This document shows, in pieces, positions 9,382 through 18,215 of a stretch of DNA of 64,000 bases. Positions within the stretch are counted from its first letter, which is position 1; every line of letters starts with the position of its first letter. Made by a program: the position numbers and the translations under genes. The DNA lies in contig DYKO01000004.1 of NCBI GenBank assembly GCA_020722565.1, positions 1-64,000 on the forward strand, read 5' to 3'. This DNA comes from Rikenella microfusus (GTDB lineage: Bacteria; Bacteroidota; Bacteroidia; Bacteroidales; Tenuifilaceae). The notes under the pieces were generated by a model, which saw only the letters and a program-made list of their open reading frames with translations, did no database searches and was not told where the DNA came from.

Positions 9382-10472
9382 TGTTGATTACCCGTATAGC
9401 GCATAGGATACTCGTAATTGCTAACGCTTTGGCGGCAATTGCTTTAGCACTAACCTATGTAAGCGTTTATGTTAACCCCAAAATTTACTGGTTTGCTGCA
9501 CTTTTTGGATTGTTCTATCCCTTTTTACTGGTTTTAAATTTGATATTCCTGTTCTACTGGATATTTCGGTGGAAATGGTTGATGCTTATTTCATTAACTG
9601 CTATCTCAATAGGAATAAGCCATTTAAACGCCTTTGTTAAGTTGCCCTTTGGGGTAAGGAACAAGCAGTCAAAGGTCGATTTAAAGGTGATGAGCTACAA
9701 TGTGAACCTGTTCAATCTTTACACATGGGCAAAACAAAAACCCACCCATATCGATATTTTCAACCATATCAAAAAAGAGAACATTGATGTGGTTTGCCTG
9801 CAGGAGTTCTACATTGCTAAGGGCAAACTCGATGTTGATGCCGCTAATAGGCAATTGGGAATGAGGGTTTACCCAAACTTTATACTTCAACGACCCGAAT
9901 CGGCATATGGACTGGCCATAGCCACACGGCTACCGGTAGTTAGAACCGGAAAGGTTTCTTTTCCCAACACTTTTAATTCGTGTATGTATGCCGATATTGT
10001 TAAAGGAGCTGATACCATTAGGGTGTACAACATGCATCTGCAATCCACACGCCTAAAAGAACGAAACTTCAACTTTCTGTTACGTAAGGAGTTTAAGCCC
10101 AACAGCAAAAATTACGAAGAAATTAAGGATTTGCTGAGCCGGCTGGGCTATGCTTTTACCAAACGAGCCAAACAGGTAAATATGGTTGTTGAGCACATGA
10201 GCAAATGCCCACATCCCATAATCATTTGCGGCGATTTTAACGATTCGCCCGTTTCGTACACCTACCATAAGCTTACAGCTAATCTGTACGATACGTTTAA
10301 AGATGCAGGCAAAGGGCTTGTATCTACCTACAGTGGCCTATGGCCCTCATACCGTATCGATTATGTTCTGCGAAGCAACCACTTTGATGTGGTAAGCTAC
10401 TCCAGCCCACGGTTAAAATTCTCCGACCATTATCCTGTTGTGGTAGAACTGATGATTAAAGACAACCATTAG
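9381..10472 (+). CDS. membrane-anchored endonuclease/exonuclease/phosphatase family protein
   Basis: This protein has about 363 residues. Three hydrophobic segments occupy residues 1-85, and an EEP (DNase I-like) catalytic domain follows. It shows MSYNVNLF, the metal-binding Glu in CLQEFY, NMHLQS, CGDFNDSP and the terminal SDHYPV motif. Such proteins cleave phosphodiester bonds in nucleic acids, phospholipids or phosphoinositide-like substrates, and the substrate here is unknown. The ATG overlaps the stop of the preceding rhomboid gene, implying translational coupling. The catalytic domain probably faces the periplasm, but that depends on an unverified topology. Confidence 0.88.
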   Translation: MLITRIAHRILVIANALAAIALALTYVSVYVNPKIYWFAALFGLFYPFLLVLNLIFLFYWIFRWKWLMLISLTAISIGISHLNAFVKLPFGVRNKQSKVDLKVMSYNVNLFNLYTWAKQKPTHIDIFNHIKKENIDVVCLQEFYIAKGKLDVDAANRQLGMRVYPNFILQRPESAYGLAIATRLPVVRTGKVSFPNTFNSCMYADIVKGADTIRVYNMHLQSTRLKERNFNFLLRKEFKPNSKNYEEIKDLLSRLGYAFTKRAKQVNMVVEHMSKCPHPIIICGDFNDSPVSYTYHKLTANLYDTFKDAGKGLVSTYSGLWPSYRIDYVLRSNHFDVVSYSSPRLKFSDHYPVVVELMIKDNH

Positions 10473-11434
10473 CATTGCCAGGGCAGGCGATTTAAATCGA
10501 CATTACCTCCCGAAATGATTACCCCCACACGCTTACCGGCAAATAGTTCCCTATTAAGCATTACCGCAGCAACCGGCACAGCCGAGGAGGGTTCAATAAT
10601 AATTTTCATTCGCTCCCAAATCATTTGCATAGCCTCAACAATTGCAAACTCGGATACGGTAAGTATGCCATTGCAGTATTTTTTCAATACACTAAAGGTA
10701 AGCGGCGAAAGCGATGTTAGCAAGCCATCGGCAATGGTTTGGGGTTTTATTGAGGGATAGATTGTATTATCGCGAAGCGAGCGGAACGCATCGTCGGCAT
10801 TTTGAGGTTCAGCACCATAAACCTTAACATCAGGGAATCGCTCCTTAATATAGGTAACCGTACCACTGAGCAGTCCGCCACCACCAACAGGTGCAAGAAC
10901 TGCATCGAGGGGGTTAACCTCCTGCATCAACTCCAGCGAGGCTGTGCCCTGTCCGCAAATCACATTAAAGTTATCGTAGGGGTGAATAAAAGTTGCTCCG
11001 GTCTTTTCCTTAACCATCAGCATGGTTTCCTCCCTATCCTTTTGTGTGGGCTGACAAAAAGTGATGATTCCCCCGTATCCAGCAACGGCCTTTTTCTTAA
11101 TTTCCGAAGCATTTTCAGGCATTACAATAAATGCCGGAATTCCCTTTTGCGATGCTGCCAAAGCCAAAGCAGCAGCATGGTTTCCTGAGCTGTGAGTAAT
11201 TACCCCGTTTTTGGCATCATGGTCATTCAACCTCAGCACAGCATGGGTTGCCCCACGAAACTTAAATGCTCCCACCCGCTGAAAGTTTTCGCATTTAAGA
11301 AATAGCGAACAACCCAAAAGGGCATTCACGCTTCGGGATGTCATTACTGGCGTTGCTTTTACCATCCCAACTATTAGAGAATAGGCTTCCTCAATGTCAG
11401 ATGCTGTAGGCAAGCGAACTGCATTGGTAGGCAT
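10469..11434 (-). CDS. PLP-dependent threonine/serine dehydratase (or serine racemase-like)
   Basis: This 321-residue protein is a fold-type II PLP enzyme. The Schiff-base lysine is K58 in GAFKFRGA. The phosphate-binding loop is SSGNHAAALA and the glycine loop is GGGGLLSG. It has no C-terminal ACT domain, so it resembles catabolic threonine ammonia-lyase or serine racemase rather than allosteric biosynthetic IlvA. It converges with the EEP gene, overlapping by 4 bases at the 3' ends, and lies 5 bases downstream of the exported-protein gene at 11440. The exact substrate is undecided. Confidence 0.88.
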   Translation of the reverse strand: MPTNAVRLPTASDIEEAYSLIVGMVKATPVMTSRSVNALLGCSLFLKCENFQRVGAFKFRGATHAVLRLNDHDAKNGVITHSSGNHAAALALAASQKGIPAFIVMPENASEIKKKAVAGYGGIITFCQPTQKDREETMLMVKEKTGATFIHPYDNFNVICGQGTASLELMQEVNPLDAVLAPVGGGGLLSGTVTYIKERFPDVKVYGAEPQNADDAFRSLRDNTIYPSIKPQTIADGLLTSLSPLTFSVLKKYCNGILTVSEFAIVEAMQMIWERMKIIIEPSSAVPVAAVMLNRELFAGKRVGVIISGGNVDLNRLPWQC

Positions 11435-11439
11435 GCTAA

Positions 11440-12228
11440 TTACTTTTTAGATTTCCTAATTCTTTCAAACTCATCAAAACGATTCAAAATTTCTTCGCGA
11501 ATTTCGTAATCGGTTGCTCGTAAAATGTAATCCTGAGTAAAACTGAGATAATCAATAAATTCATAAAGTTTTGTTCCCGAAAGCCCTGTTAACTCTGCAA
11601 CTATTGAAGGGTTAAACTTGCGATTGGCAATTCGGTTTAACCTATCCTTTTCAATAGCCTCGGCGACCTTTTCATTCTGTTTACGATACCAATCCTTACC
11701 AAAGACTATACCCGCTGAAGCCTGGGGCAAATTTCGAAGATTCAATCCTTTTACAATACCCATAAAGTAAAGTTGAATTTTTCCCTCTTGCTCTACCTCC
11801 TTATTTCTGTTCAACTTCAACCAAGCGAACTCGCGCAGAAAGCGCTCGTAGGTAGTAAATCGGCTAATCCTGACCGCTTCAATCGGGTACACTTTGGGTG
11901 TCATCGTTATTTCGTAAAACAGGCTATCGCTGCTAAACTGTCCCCAGTTTAGAATCTTTTTTTGATGATATCCCATAATCGAAATGGTAAGGCTATCGCC
12001 CAGACCAAAGGGTATGCTGAAATAGCCCAATAGGTCGGAAATACACGATTTGTTTTGGGTGGTATTTACCACATAAGCCAAACCAATGGGCTCAAGAGTA
12101 TTATAGTCAGTAAGTCTGAAGTTAACTATCCTAATCGAGTCGGGGAAAAGAATCTTAACCTGAGCAGACAGGTTAAGCACAAGTATAATCTGAAAAATTA
12201 CCGTTAAATAGATTAATCTCCGCGACAA
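11440..12228 (-). CDS. exported protein with carboxypeptidase-regulatory-like domain
   Basis: This 262-residue protein has a signal peptide (residues 1-22, ending NLSAQ). A beta-sandwich of the CarboxypepD_reg-like kind follows (residues about 33-110: LEPIGLAYVVN, GYFSIPFGLGD, ISIMGYHQK), as in the N-termini of many Bacteroidota surface proteins. The remaining 150 residues are helical and charged. There is no TonB-dependent barrel, so this is a stand-alone form. A two-part promoter match lies at 12246-12274. The function is unknown. Confidence 0.75.
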   Translation of the reverse strand: MSRRLIYLTVIFQIILVLNLSAQVKILFPDSIRIVNFRLTDYNTLEPIGLAYVVNTTQNKSCISDLLGYFSIPFGLGDSLTISIMGYHQKKILNWGQFSSDSLFYEITMTPKVYPIEAVRISRFTTYERFLREFAWLKLNRNKEVEQEGKIQLYFMGIVKGLNLRNLPQASAGIVFGKDWYRKQNEKVAEAIEKDRLNRIANRKFNPSIVAELTGLSGTKLYEFIDYLSFTQDYILRATDYEIREEILNRFDEFERIRKSKK

Positions 12229-12786
12229 GATTGCTTTTTTTTCATCAAATATAGCATAACCTTTAAAACAACAATAGTTAAAATAAAGGTTTAGCTGAAT
12301 TTAATGTTATGTTTTAGTAGATGTCAATCTTTATTAGCTAACCGGAAGGTTCTATTCCCCTCTTACTCATTATTTAAAAGGTTGCTTTACTGCATACTGT
12401 TTTATTGGTAAACGTTCTTTTTTAATACCTTAACACTTGTCGCAAAACACGAATTTTAGTGTAAAGCATATTACTGCAAACATTATATAGTTCGCGCCAT
12501 AAAAAGGATTAGCAGGGCTGCATTTAGGGTTACAGTGCCGCAGTCTAACTAAAAAATGAAACAATTCCATTTTTATAGGAATTATGCCTTTCACATTTTA
12601 TGACAACATAATGTGCACTTCTGTCAGGTTTCTTACATTTTATACATTTCTGTTACGGTTCAACTTAGTCATTTAAAATGATACATATAACATATTATAA
12701 CACATATTTGTATAATATCATACTCATATAATTATACATTTTTAATCTGTATATGTTTCTAATGTATAACATTAAACAAAAACGCC
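12229..12786. other. AT-rich intergenic region
   Basis: This region lies between the divergent exported-protein gene and the fasciclin remnant. Apart from the minus-strand promoter near its left end I see no gene, RNA or terminator. The base composition becomes very A/T-rich close to 12660-12780. Confidence 0.6.
12246..12274 (-). promoter_or_regulatory. candidate promoter TTGTTG...TATATTTG
   Basis: On the minus strand, TATATTTG (complement of 12246-12253) fits the Bacteroidota -7 consensus TAnnTTTG. TTG at 12272-12274 lies 18 bases upstream, close to the expected -33 spacing. It drives the gene starting at 12228 with a short leader. Confidence 0.55.
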
Positions 12787-13510
12787 ATGAAAACTAAAAA
12801 TTTATTTGCTCTTGTAGCGATAATAGGACTATCAAGCAGCCTATTGCTTACATCTTGTGAAAAAGACGATGAACCTGAGAAGAAATGCCCAAAAACATTG
12901 TGGAATTAGCTGTATCGGATCCGCAATTCTCAATTCTGGTTCAAGCCCTTCAAAAAGCAAACTTAGCATCAACATTGCAAAGTAGTGGACCCTTTACAGT
13001 TTTTGCCCCCACCAATGCTGCATTCACACAACTATTTCAGCAACTAGGTGTAAACAGTATTGATGCTTTAACTGCAGAACAGCTTACGCCCATTCTATTG
13101 TATCATGTTTTTTCTGGCAAGGTTGAGTCAAAGGACCTTCATAGTGGATACGTTTCCACACTTAGCCCTGGCGCCGGTGGTGCAACGGTTTCACTAATGG
13201 TTGATGCTACATCTTGTAAACTCAATAGCAATACTAACATTATTGATGCAGACATATCTGCAACAAATGGAGTAATTCACGGAATCGATAAAGTTTTGCT
13301 TTCCCCAACCGTTGTAGACATCGCCCTTGCAAATACTAATTTTACAAGTCTTGTTGCAGCCCTAACTAAAGCACAACTTGTTGAAACACTCAGTGCTAAA
13401 GGCACCTTTACTGTTTTCGCTCCCAACAACGATGCATTTACACAGCTATTTTCTGATTTAAACACCACCCTTAACGATCTATCTGCAGAAGCCCTTACAC
13501 CAATCAAACG
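12787..13510 (+). pseudogene. fasciclin-domain lipoprotein, frameshifted and 3'-truncated
   Basis: ATG 12787 begins a lipoprotein signal (SSLLLTSC, then EKDDEPEKK) that ends at a TAG 39 codons on. The protein continues in another frame from about 12880 (MPKNIVELAVSDPQF). Two fasciclin (FAS1) domains follow. The first is complete, with GPFTVFAPTNAAF and LLYHVFSGKV. The second starts with VVDIALANTNF and stops at EALTPI, where LLYHV should follow. There the sequence switches to an ABC permease. FAS1 proteins are adhesive surface or periplasmic proteins. This copy has lost both its signal-peptide linkage and its C-terminus and is probably inactive. Confidence 0.85.
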
Positions 13511-14218
13511 CCTCAAGGCGAAATGCACAATGCCATGTTCAGGGTACGGGGTATTTACCGCACCTCAAACACCGTCTTCGATTCCCGAGTGGCTTACGTC
13601 AACATAAACGAATTGGCTGCAGCAGCCAATATTGAACCTAACAGGGCTCATGAGGTAGCCTTCATGTGCGGAAGTAACAAACAGGCTAAGGCATTAGCAA
13701 AAGAGCTATCAGCTCATATTCCCCATTTAACAATTCGTAGTTGGTATGAAATATCACCAGAAATCGCACTTTATGCTGCCTTTGGCGATTTCATGGGATT
13801 AATATACGTTGTGATAATTCTTTTTGCCCTGGCCTTTGGAATTATCAATACCATGATGATGAGCGTTTTGGAACGTTTCCGTGAATTCGGAATGCTTATG
13901 GCCATCGGAATGAACCGATTACGGATTTTCGGCATGATAATGACCGAGTCGGTACTATTAATCCTTACCGGTGGTATTGTAGGAATGGCGCTGAGCACAT
14001 CATTTATAAAAATTTTTGCACGAACCGGAATTGATTTTGACATGTGGGCCGAAGGTTTTGAAGCAATGGGCTACTCTTCGGTGGTATATCCACATATCAC
14101 TTTAGCCGATTACCTATCAATTACAGCACTTGTAATTTTTACTGGAATTGTAGCCTCGCTATGGCCTGCACGCAGGGCGCTTAAGATGAATCCCATACAG
14201 GCGTTAAGAATTGAATAG
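13505..14218 (+). pseudogene. FtsX/LolE-type ABC permease, 5'-truncated fragment
   Basis: The open frame can be read from the junction (TPQGEMHNAMFRV), with its first ATG at 13523, to TAG at 14216-14218. It encodes about 235 residues from the C-terminal half of a MacB/LolC/LolE-type permease: the end of the periplasmic domain (VRGIYRTSN, VAYVNINEL) and three transmembrane helices, closing with the typical ARRALKMNPIQALR. The first transmembrane helix and most of the periplasmic domain are missing because the gene is fused out of frame to the fasciclin remnant. A LolD-like ATPase gene follows after 27 bases, the normal order for such exporters. Confidence 0.85.
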
Positions 14219-14245
14219 AAGTAACTAAACACAAATATTACACCC

Positions 14246-14928
14246 ATGGCAATAATTGAAGTTATTAATGTTGATAAGATATATAACAATTCCGATGTTA
14301 AGGTTAGCGCGCTGAGCAATATCAACCTAACCATTGATAAGAGTGAGTTTACTGCAATAGTTGGCCCATCGGGCTCAGGTAAAACCACGCTGCTGAATCT
14401 TATGGGTGGACTCGATACGCCTACATCCGGAAAAATCTGTATTGGAAATGTATGGCTCAATGAGCTGACGGGTCAAAACTCATCGACTTCAGGCTCAACA
14501 ACATTGGTTTCGTATTCCAGTCGTATAACCTGATACCGGTTCTTACAGCAGCCGAGAATGTGGAGCTCATCATGCAGCTGCAGGGCATACCTGCTGTAGA
14601 GCGACGAAAAACTGCCATGGAGCTCCTCAATGCCGTGGGATTTGCCAACCGATACAACAGCCGCCCCTCGAAACTTTCGGGTGGACAGCAGCAGAGAGTG
14701 GCTGTGGCAAGAGCTTTGGCCTCAAGGCCAGGATTCATACTTGCCGATGAACCCACAGCCAATCTCGACAGCAAATCGGCCGAAACACTGCTTGACGTTA
14801 TGGAGTAGCTGAATCGGAACGAAGGGGTGACGTTCATCTTCTCAACCCACGACCAGCGTGTGGTAAGCCGGGCAAGCAGGGTAATTCTGCTCGAAGATGG
14901 AAAGATAAAATCCGATACCATTCAGTAA
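14246..14928 (+). pseudogene. LolD/MacB-like ABC transporter ATPase, frameshift plus nonsense
   Basis: The N-terminal frame has Walker A (GPSGSGKTT) and [10 protein letters not shown] one-base shift near 14470-14474 is needed to continue with [16 protein letters not shown]. The signature [15 protein letters not shown] and Walker [12 protein letters not shown] are intact, but an in-frame TAG at 14806-14808 interrupts LLDVME*LNRNEGV just before the switch histidine (FSTHDQR). The full frame would end at 14926-14928. Without repair neither piece is a working ATPase. It partners with the truncated permease immediately upstream. Confidence 0.88.
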
Positions 14929-14941
14929 ATCGATTTGTACC

Positions 14942-16087
14942 ATGGTAAAACTTGGTAAAACATTTGTTTTTGCTGCTCTAACGCTAATGACTCTTACTAT
15001 CCATGGCCAAAGCCTGAAGGGGCATATCAAGTTCCTAAATTCCCTCTTCATTTCCTATCCTGATACTATTATGTGGTTTACTGACCAAACCCTCGACAAC
15101 CGTTTGGAGCTCAAATGGAATAACCTTGACTGGTTAAATGTTGAAGCTCACGCGCGCAGCCGATTTATTTATGGCGATTTTGTGGAAAACATTCCTGGTT
15201 ACGCCGATTTACTTAATAGCAATGCCTATTTTATTGACCTTTCGTTTCTTTGGGCAAACTAACGCTCGTTCGTGGGGCATACTCAACTCGACAGGTTGCT
15301 TGCGCAGCTCCGATTCGGACAGGCTGAACTAACCATTGGCAGGCAGCGTATTAACTGGGGTATGGATTTAACGTGGAACCCCAACGATATTTTCAATACC
15401 TTTTCGTATCTTAATTTGGAATACCCCGAACGGCCAGGAACCGATGCGGTAAACCTAAAATTTTATACAGGTTCGCTTTCGTTTGTCGAAGCGGTTTTTC
15501 AACCTCAAAAGGATATAGACAGCAGCGCATACGGTTTTCGCTACAAAGCAACAAAAGGATCCACGGATCTTCAGCTAATTTTTACCAATATGGCAACGCA
15601 TTATGTTGCGGGTGGTGGCTTTACAGCCGGACTGGGGCAGGTTGCCCTTCGAAGCGAATTCTCCTACTTTCATTCCCATGTCTCAGAACAAAAAAACGGT
15701 GTGGTGGGCACCCTCTCAACCGACCGTCCGTTTGCAAACAGCGGTTTCTTTCAGTTTGGGATGCTTTTTAACTCCTTTGGCAGCAGCAACGTAAACTCAC
15801 CGTTTAGCTTTATTGAACCGCAAGTTCAAAATCCCATGACTCTTAGTCGAGGAAAAATAAACGTAATGGCAGCAATAAGCGGTACAATCCAAACGCTATT
15901 CACCCCATCGCTTGCCATTCTGGCTAACCCGCGCGATGGGTCAGCAGTAATCATCCCCTCAATCAGTTACTCCGCCTCCAACGACCTGACACTTGGCCTG
16001 ACAACCATGCTGCTCACTGGTAAACACAGTTCTGAATACCCCAATACAGGGCAACTAGCCTACCTGAAGATGCAATGGAATTTCTAA
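14942..16087 (+). pseudogene. outer-membrane beta-barrel (porin-like) protein with internal stop
   Basis: ATG 14942 starts a signal peptide (ALTLMTLTIHGQ) followed by strand-rich sequence. An in-frame TAA at 15260-15262 (LSFLWAN*RSFVGHTQ) interrupts it, and the same frame continues to TAA at 16085-16087, ending in the barrel-like tail LKMQWNF. The central phrase TIGRQRINWGMDLTWNPND is typical of Bacteroidota porin-like proteins found beside LolD/LolE-type exporters. An ATG at 15272 could restart translation but without a signal peptide. The gene is probably inactive, unless the stop is a sequence error. Confidence 0.8.
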
Positions 16088-16165
16088 AAGATCGAGATAC
16101 ATAGGGGAATAATAGTGTTTTTTACACCCGTTACCTTTCACTAAGCTCCCGTAAAAGTTAAAATA

Positions 16166-17473
16166 TTAATCCCTTCGGCTGATATCGGCTCCAATGGCGT
16201 TTAGGCGTGTATCGATATTTTCATAACCGCGGTCAATCTGCTCAATGTTGTGAATTACGCTTTTCCCATCGGCCGAAAGGGCAGCAATAAGTAGGGCTAC
16301 CCCGGCCCGGATATCGGGCGAAGTCATTACTGTTGGCCGGAGCTTTAACTTACGATCGTGACCAATCACAGTGGCACGATGCGGATCGCAAAGAATTATT
16401 TGGGCGCCCATGTCAATAAGCTTATCCACAAAAAATAGGCGGCTTTCAAACATCTTTTGGTGAATGAGCACAGAGCCTTTGGCCTGCGTGGCCACCACCA
16501 GAAAAACGCTTAACAGGTCGGGCGTTAGACCGGGCCATGGAGCATCGGCTATGGTAAGTATTGACCCATCAATAAATGTATCAATCTCATAGTGCTCCTG
16601 GGCTGGAATAAAAATATCTTCGCCTTTAACATCGAAATATATACCCATTCTGCGAAAAGCATCAGGTATTATACCCAGATTGGGATACGATACATTTTTG
16701 ATGGTTATTTCGCTTTGGGTCATGGCTGCCAAACCAATAAAAGAGCCTATCTCAATCATATCGGGCAGGATGGAATGCTCGCACCCCCCTAGGGAACCAA
16801 CCCCATCGATGATAAGTAGATTTGAGCCAACCCCTGAAATCTTTGCACCCATTTGAATAAGCATCTTACTAAGCTGTTGCACGTAAGGTTCGCAAGCGGC
16901 ATTGTAAATGGTAGTTGTGCCAGGTGTTAAAACAGCAGCCATTAAAATGTTGGCTGTTCCGGTAACCGATGCCTCATCAAGCAGCATGTAGCTGCCATTC
17001 ATTTTGTCGCCATGCAGGGTAAAAAATTTCTCACGGTTATCGAAGTTAAAGGTGGCTCCCAGTTTCTGAAAACCCAAAAGATGCGTATCGAGACGGCGGC
17101 GACCAATTTTGTCGCCACCGGGCTTTGGTGCGTAAGCCTTGCCATATCGAGCAAGCAGGGGTCCAACTACCATAATGGAACCCCTGATAGCCGCTGCCTT
17201 TACCTTAAAATCTTCGGTCGTAAGGTAATCAACATTTACATTTACGGCTCTAAAGGTACATTCGGAGCTGCTATGGCGGAAAACCTCAACACCCATACCC
17301 TGCAGCAGCTCGATAAGTTTATTTACATCGCGTATATTGGGAATGTTCTTAATAGTAACAGGCTCCGAAGTCAGAAGCGTTGCGCAAATTACCTGTAGTG
17401 CCTCATTTTTGGCACCCTGTGGGTGTAGCTCTCCTTTTAATGGCCTACCGCCATAAACTTCGAATGTTGCCAT
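16166..17473 (-). CDS. murA: UDP-N-acetylglucosamine 1-carboxyvinyltransferase MurA
   Basis: This 435-residue enzyme catalyses the first committed step of peptidoglycan synthesis, transferring enolpyruvate from PEP to UDP-GlcNAc in the cytoplasm. It shows the N-terminal GAKNEALQ motif and the EPSP-synthase-like inside-out barrel layout over its full length. The mobile loop reads PKPGGDKIGRRRLD, so the position of the usual catalytic Cys (Cys115 in E. coli) is Asp121 here. Asp at this site preserves activity and prevents fosfomycin alkylation in characterised enzymes. The gene follows DUF4290 after 8 bases and is probably in one operon with it. Confidence 0.95.
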   Translation of the reverse strand: MATFEVYGGRPLKGELHPQGAKNEALQVICATLLTSEPVTIKNIPNIRDVNKLIELLQGMGVEVFRHSSSECTFRAVNVNVDYLTTEDFKVKAAAIRGSIMVVGPLLARYGKAYAPKPGGDKIGRRRLDTHLLGFQKLGATFNFDNREKFFTLHGDKMNGSYMLLDEASVTGTANILMAAVLTPGTTTIYNAACEPYVQQLSKMLIQMGAKISGVGSNLLIIDGVGSLGGCEHSILPDMIEIGSFIGLAAMTQSEITIKNVSYPNLGIIPDAFRRMGIYFDVKGEDIFIPAQEHYEIDTFIDGSILTIADAPWPGLTPDLLSVFLVVATQAKGSVLIHQKMFESRLFFVDKLIDMGAQIILCDPHRATVIGHDRKLKLRPTVMTSPDIRAGVALLIAALSADGKSVIHNIEQIDRGYENIDTRLNAIGADISRRD

Positions 17474-17481
17474 GTGAAAAA

Positions 17482-18072
17482 CTATTTACGCTTACGATGA
17501 TGTTTGTTTCGTACGTTGCTGTTCTTAAACTCCCGTTTATCGATGAGTTTTGAACCCGGTGCCATAACCAACTTACCGTTGCTAAGGGTTTCCATATCGC
17601 GGAAAATATCCTCGTCCGACACCGATTCCTTATTCCATGTAATGTTGGCCTTTTTCATCTGATTGGCAATGAGCTGCTTAAAAGCCTCCCTTTCAGGTCC
17701 ATCTTCCATTTCAACAGCTTTTTCAATCATCTGCTCAATTATGCGGCCATAGTGTTTAAATCTGATGGGATTACTGGGATAAGGGACTTTGCGGGGTTTC
17801 TCCTGATAGGTTTGTAAATTGGGCTTGGGATAGGGTGAATCGATATCTAATTTGAAATCGGACATCACAAAAAGATGATCCCATAACTTATGACGAAAAT
17901 CATTAACATCGCGTAGGTGGGGATTCAGGTTGCCCATTACAGCAATAAGCGACTTGGCCAGTCGGTTCCGTTCCTCACTATCCTCAACACCCACAATATA
18001 GTCAACCATTTGCTGAATGTGCCTTCCGTATTCGGGAAGAACCAGTTTCTTTCGTTGTGTGTTGTAATCCAT
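17482..18072 (-). CDS. DUF4290 family protein
   Basis: This 196-residue soluble, charged protein begins MDYNTQRKKLVLPEYGR and contains NLNPHLRDVNDFRHKLWDH. It matches the DUF4290 family, which in Bacteroidota commonly sits directly upstream of murA as it does here. The C-terminal tail is rich in Lys and Arg (RNKHHRKRK). The function is unknown. A link to cell-wall synthesis is suggested only by gene order. Confidence 0.85.
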   Translation of the reverse strand: MDYNTQRKKLVLPEYGRHIQQMVDYIVGVEDSEERNRLAKSLIAVMGNLNPHLRDVNDFRHKLWDHLFVMSDFKLDIDSPYPKPNLQTYQEKPRKVPYPSNPIRFKHYGRIIEQMIEKAVEMEDGPEREAFKQLIANQMKKANITWNKESVSDEDIFRDMETLSNGKLVMAPGSKLIDKREFKNSNVRNKHHRKRK

Positions 18073-18215
18073 TTAGAGTTGATTAGCTTATTAGTGTAAA
18101 GATATGATATTTTTAAACATCAAAATCATCAGCATTGATGATGAAAATACCAATTGCGTGCAAAACTAATGATTAACAATTAATTTGCAAAGTTTGTAAT
18201 CTAACCTGTAAAATT

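Noticed and set aside
15138-15332. Alternative frame across the stop in the porin-like gene
   Set aside because: The frame of 14942 resumes good barrel-like sequence right after the TAA, so a simple in-frame stop explains the break better than a pair of shifts.
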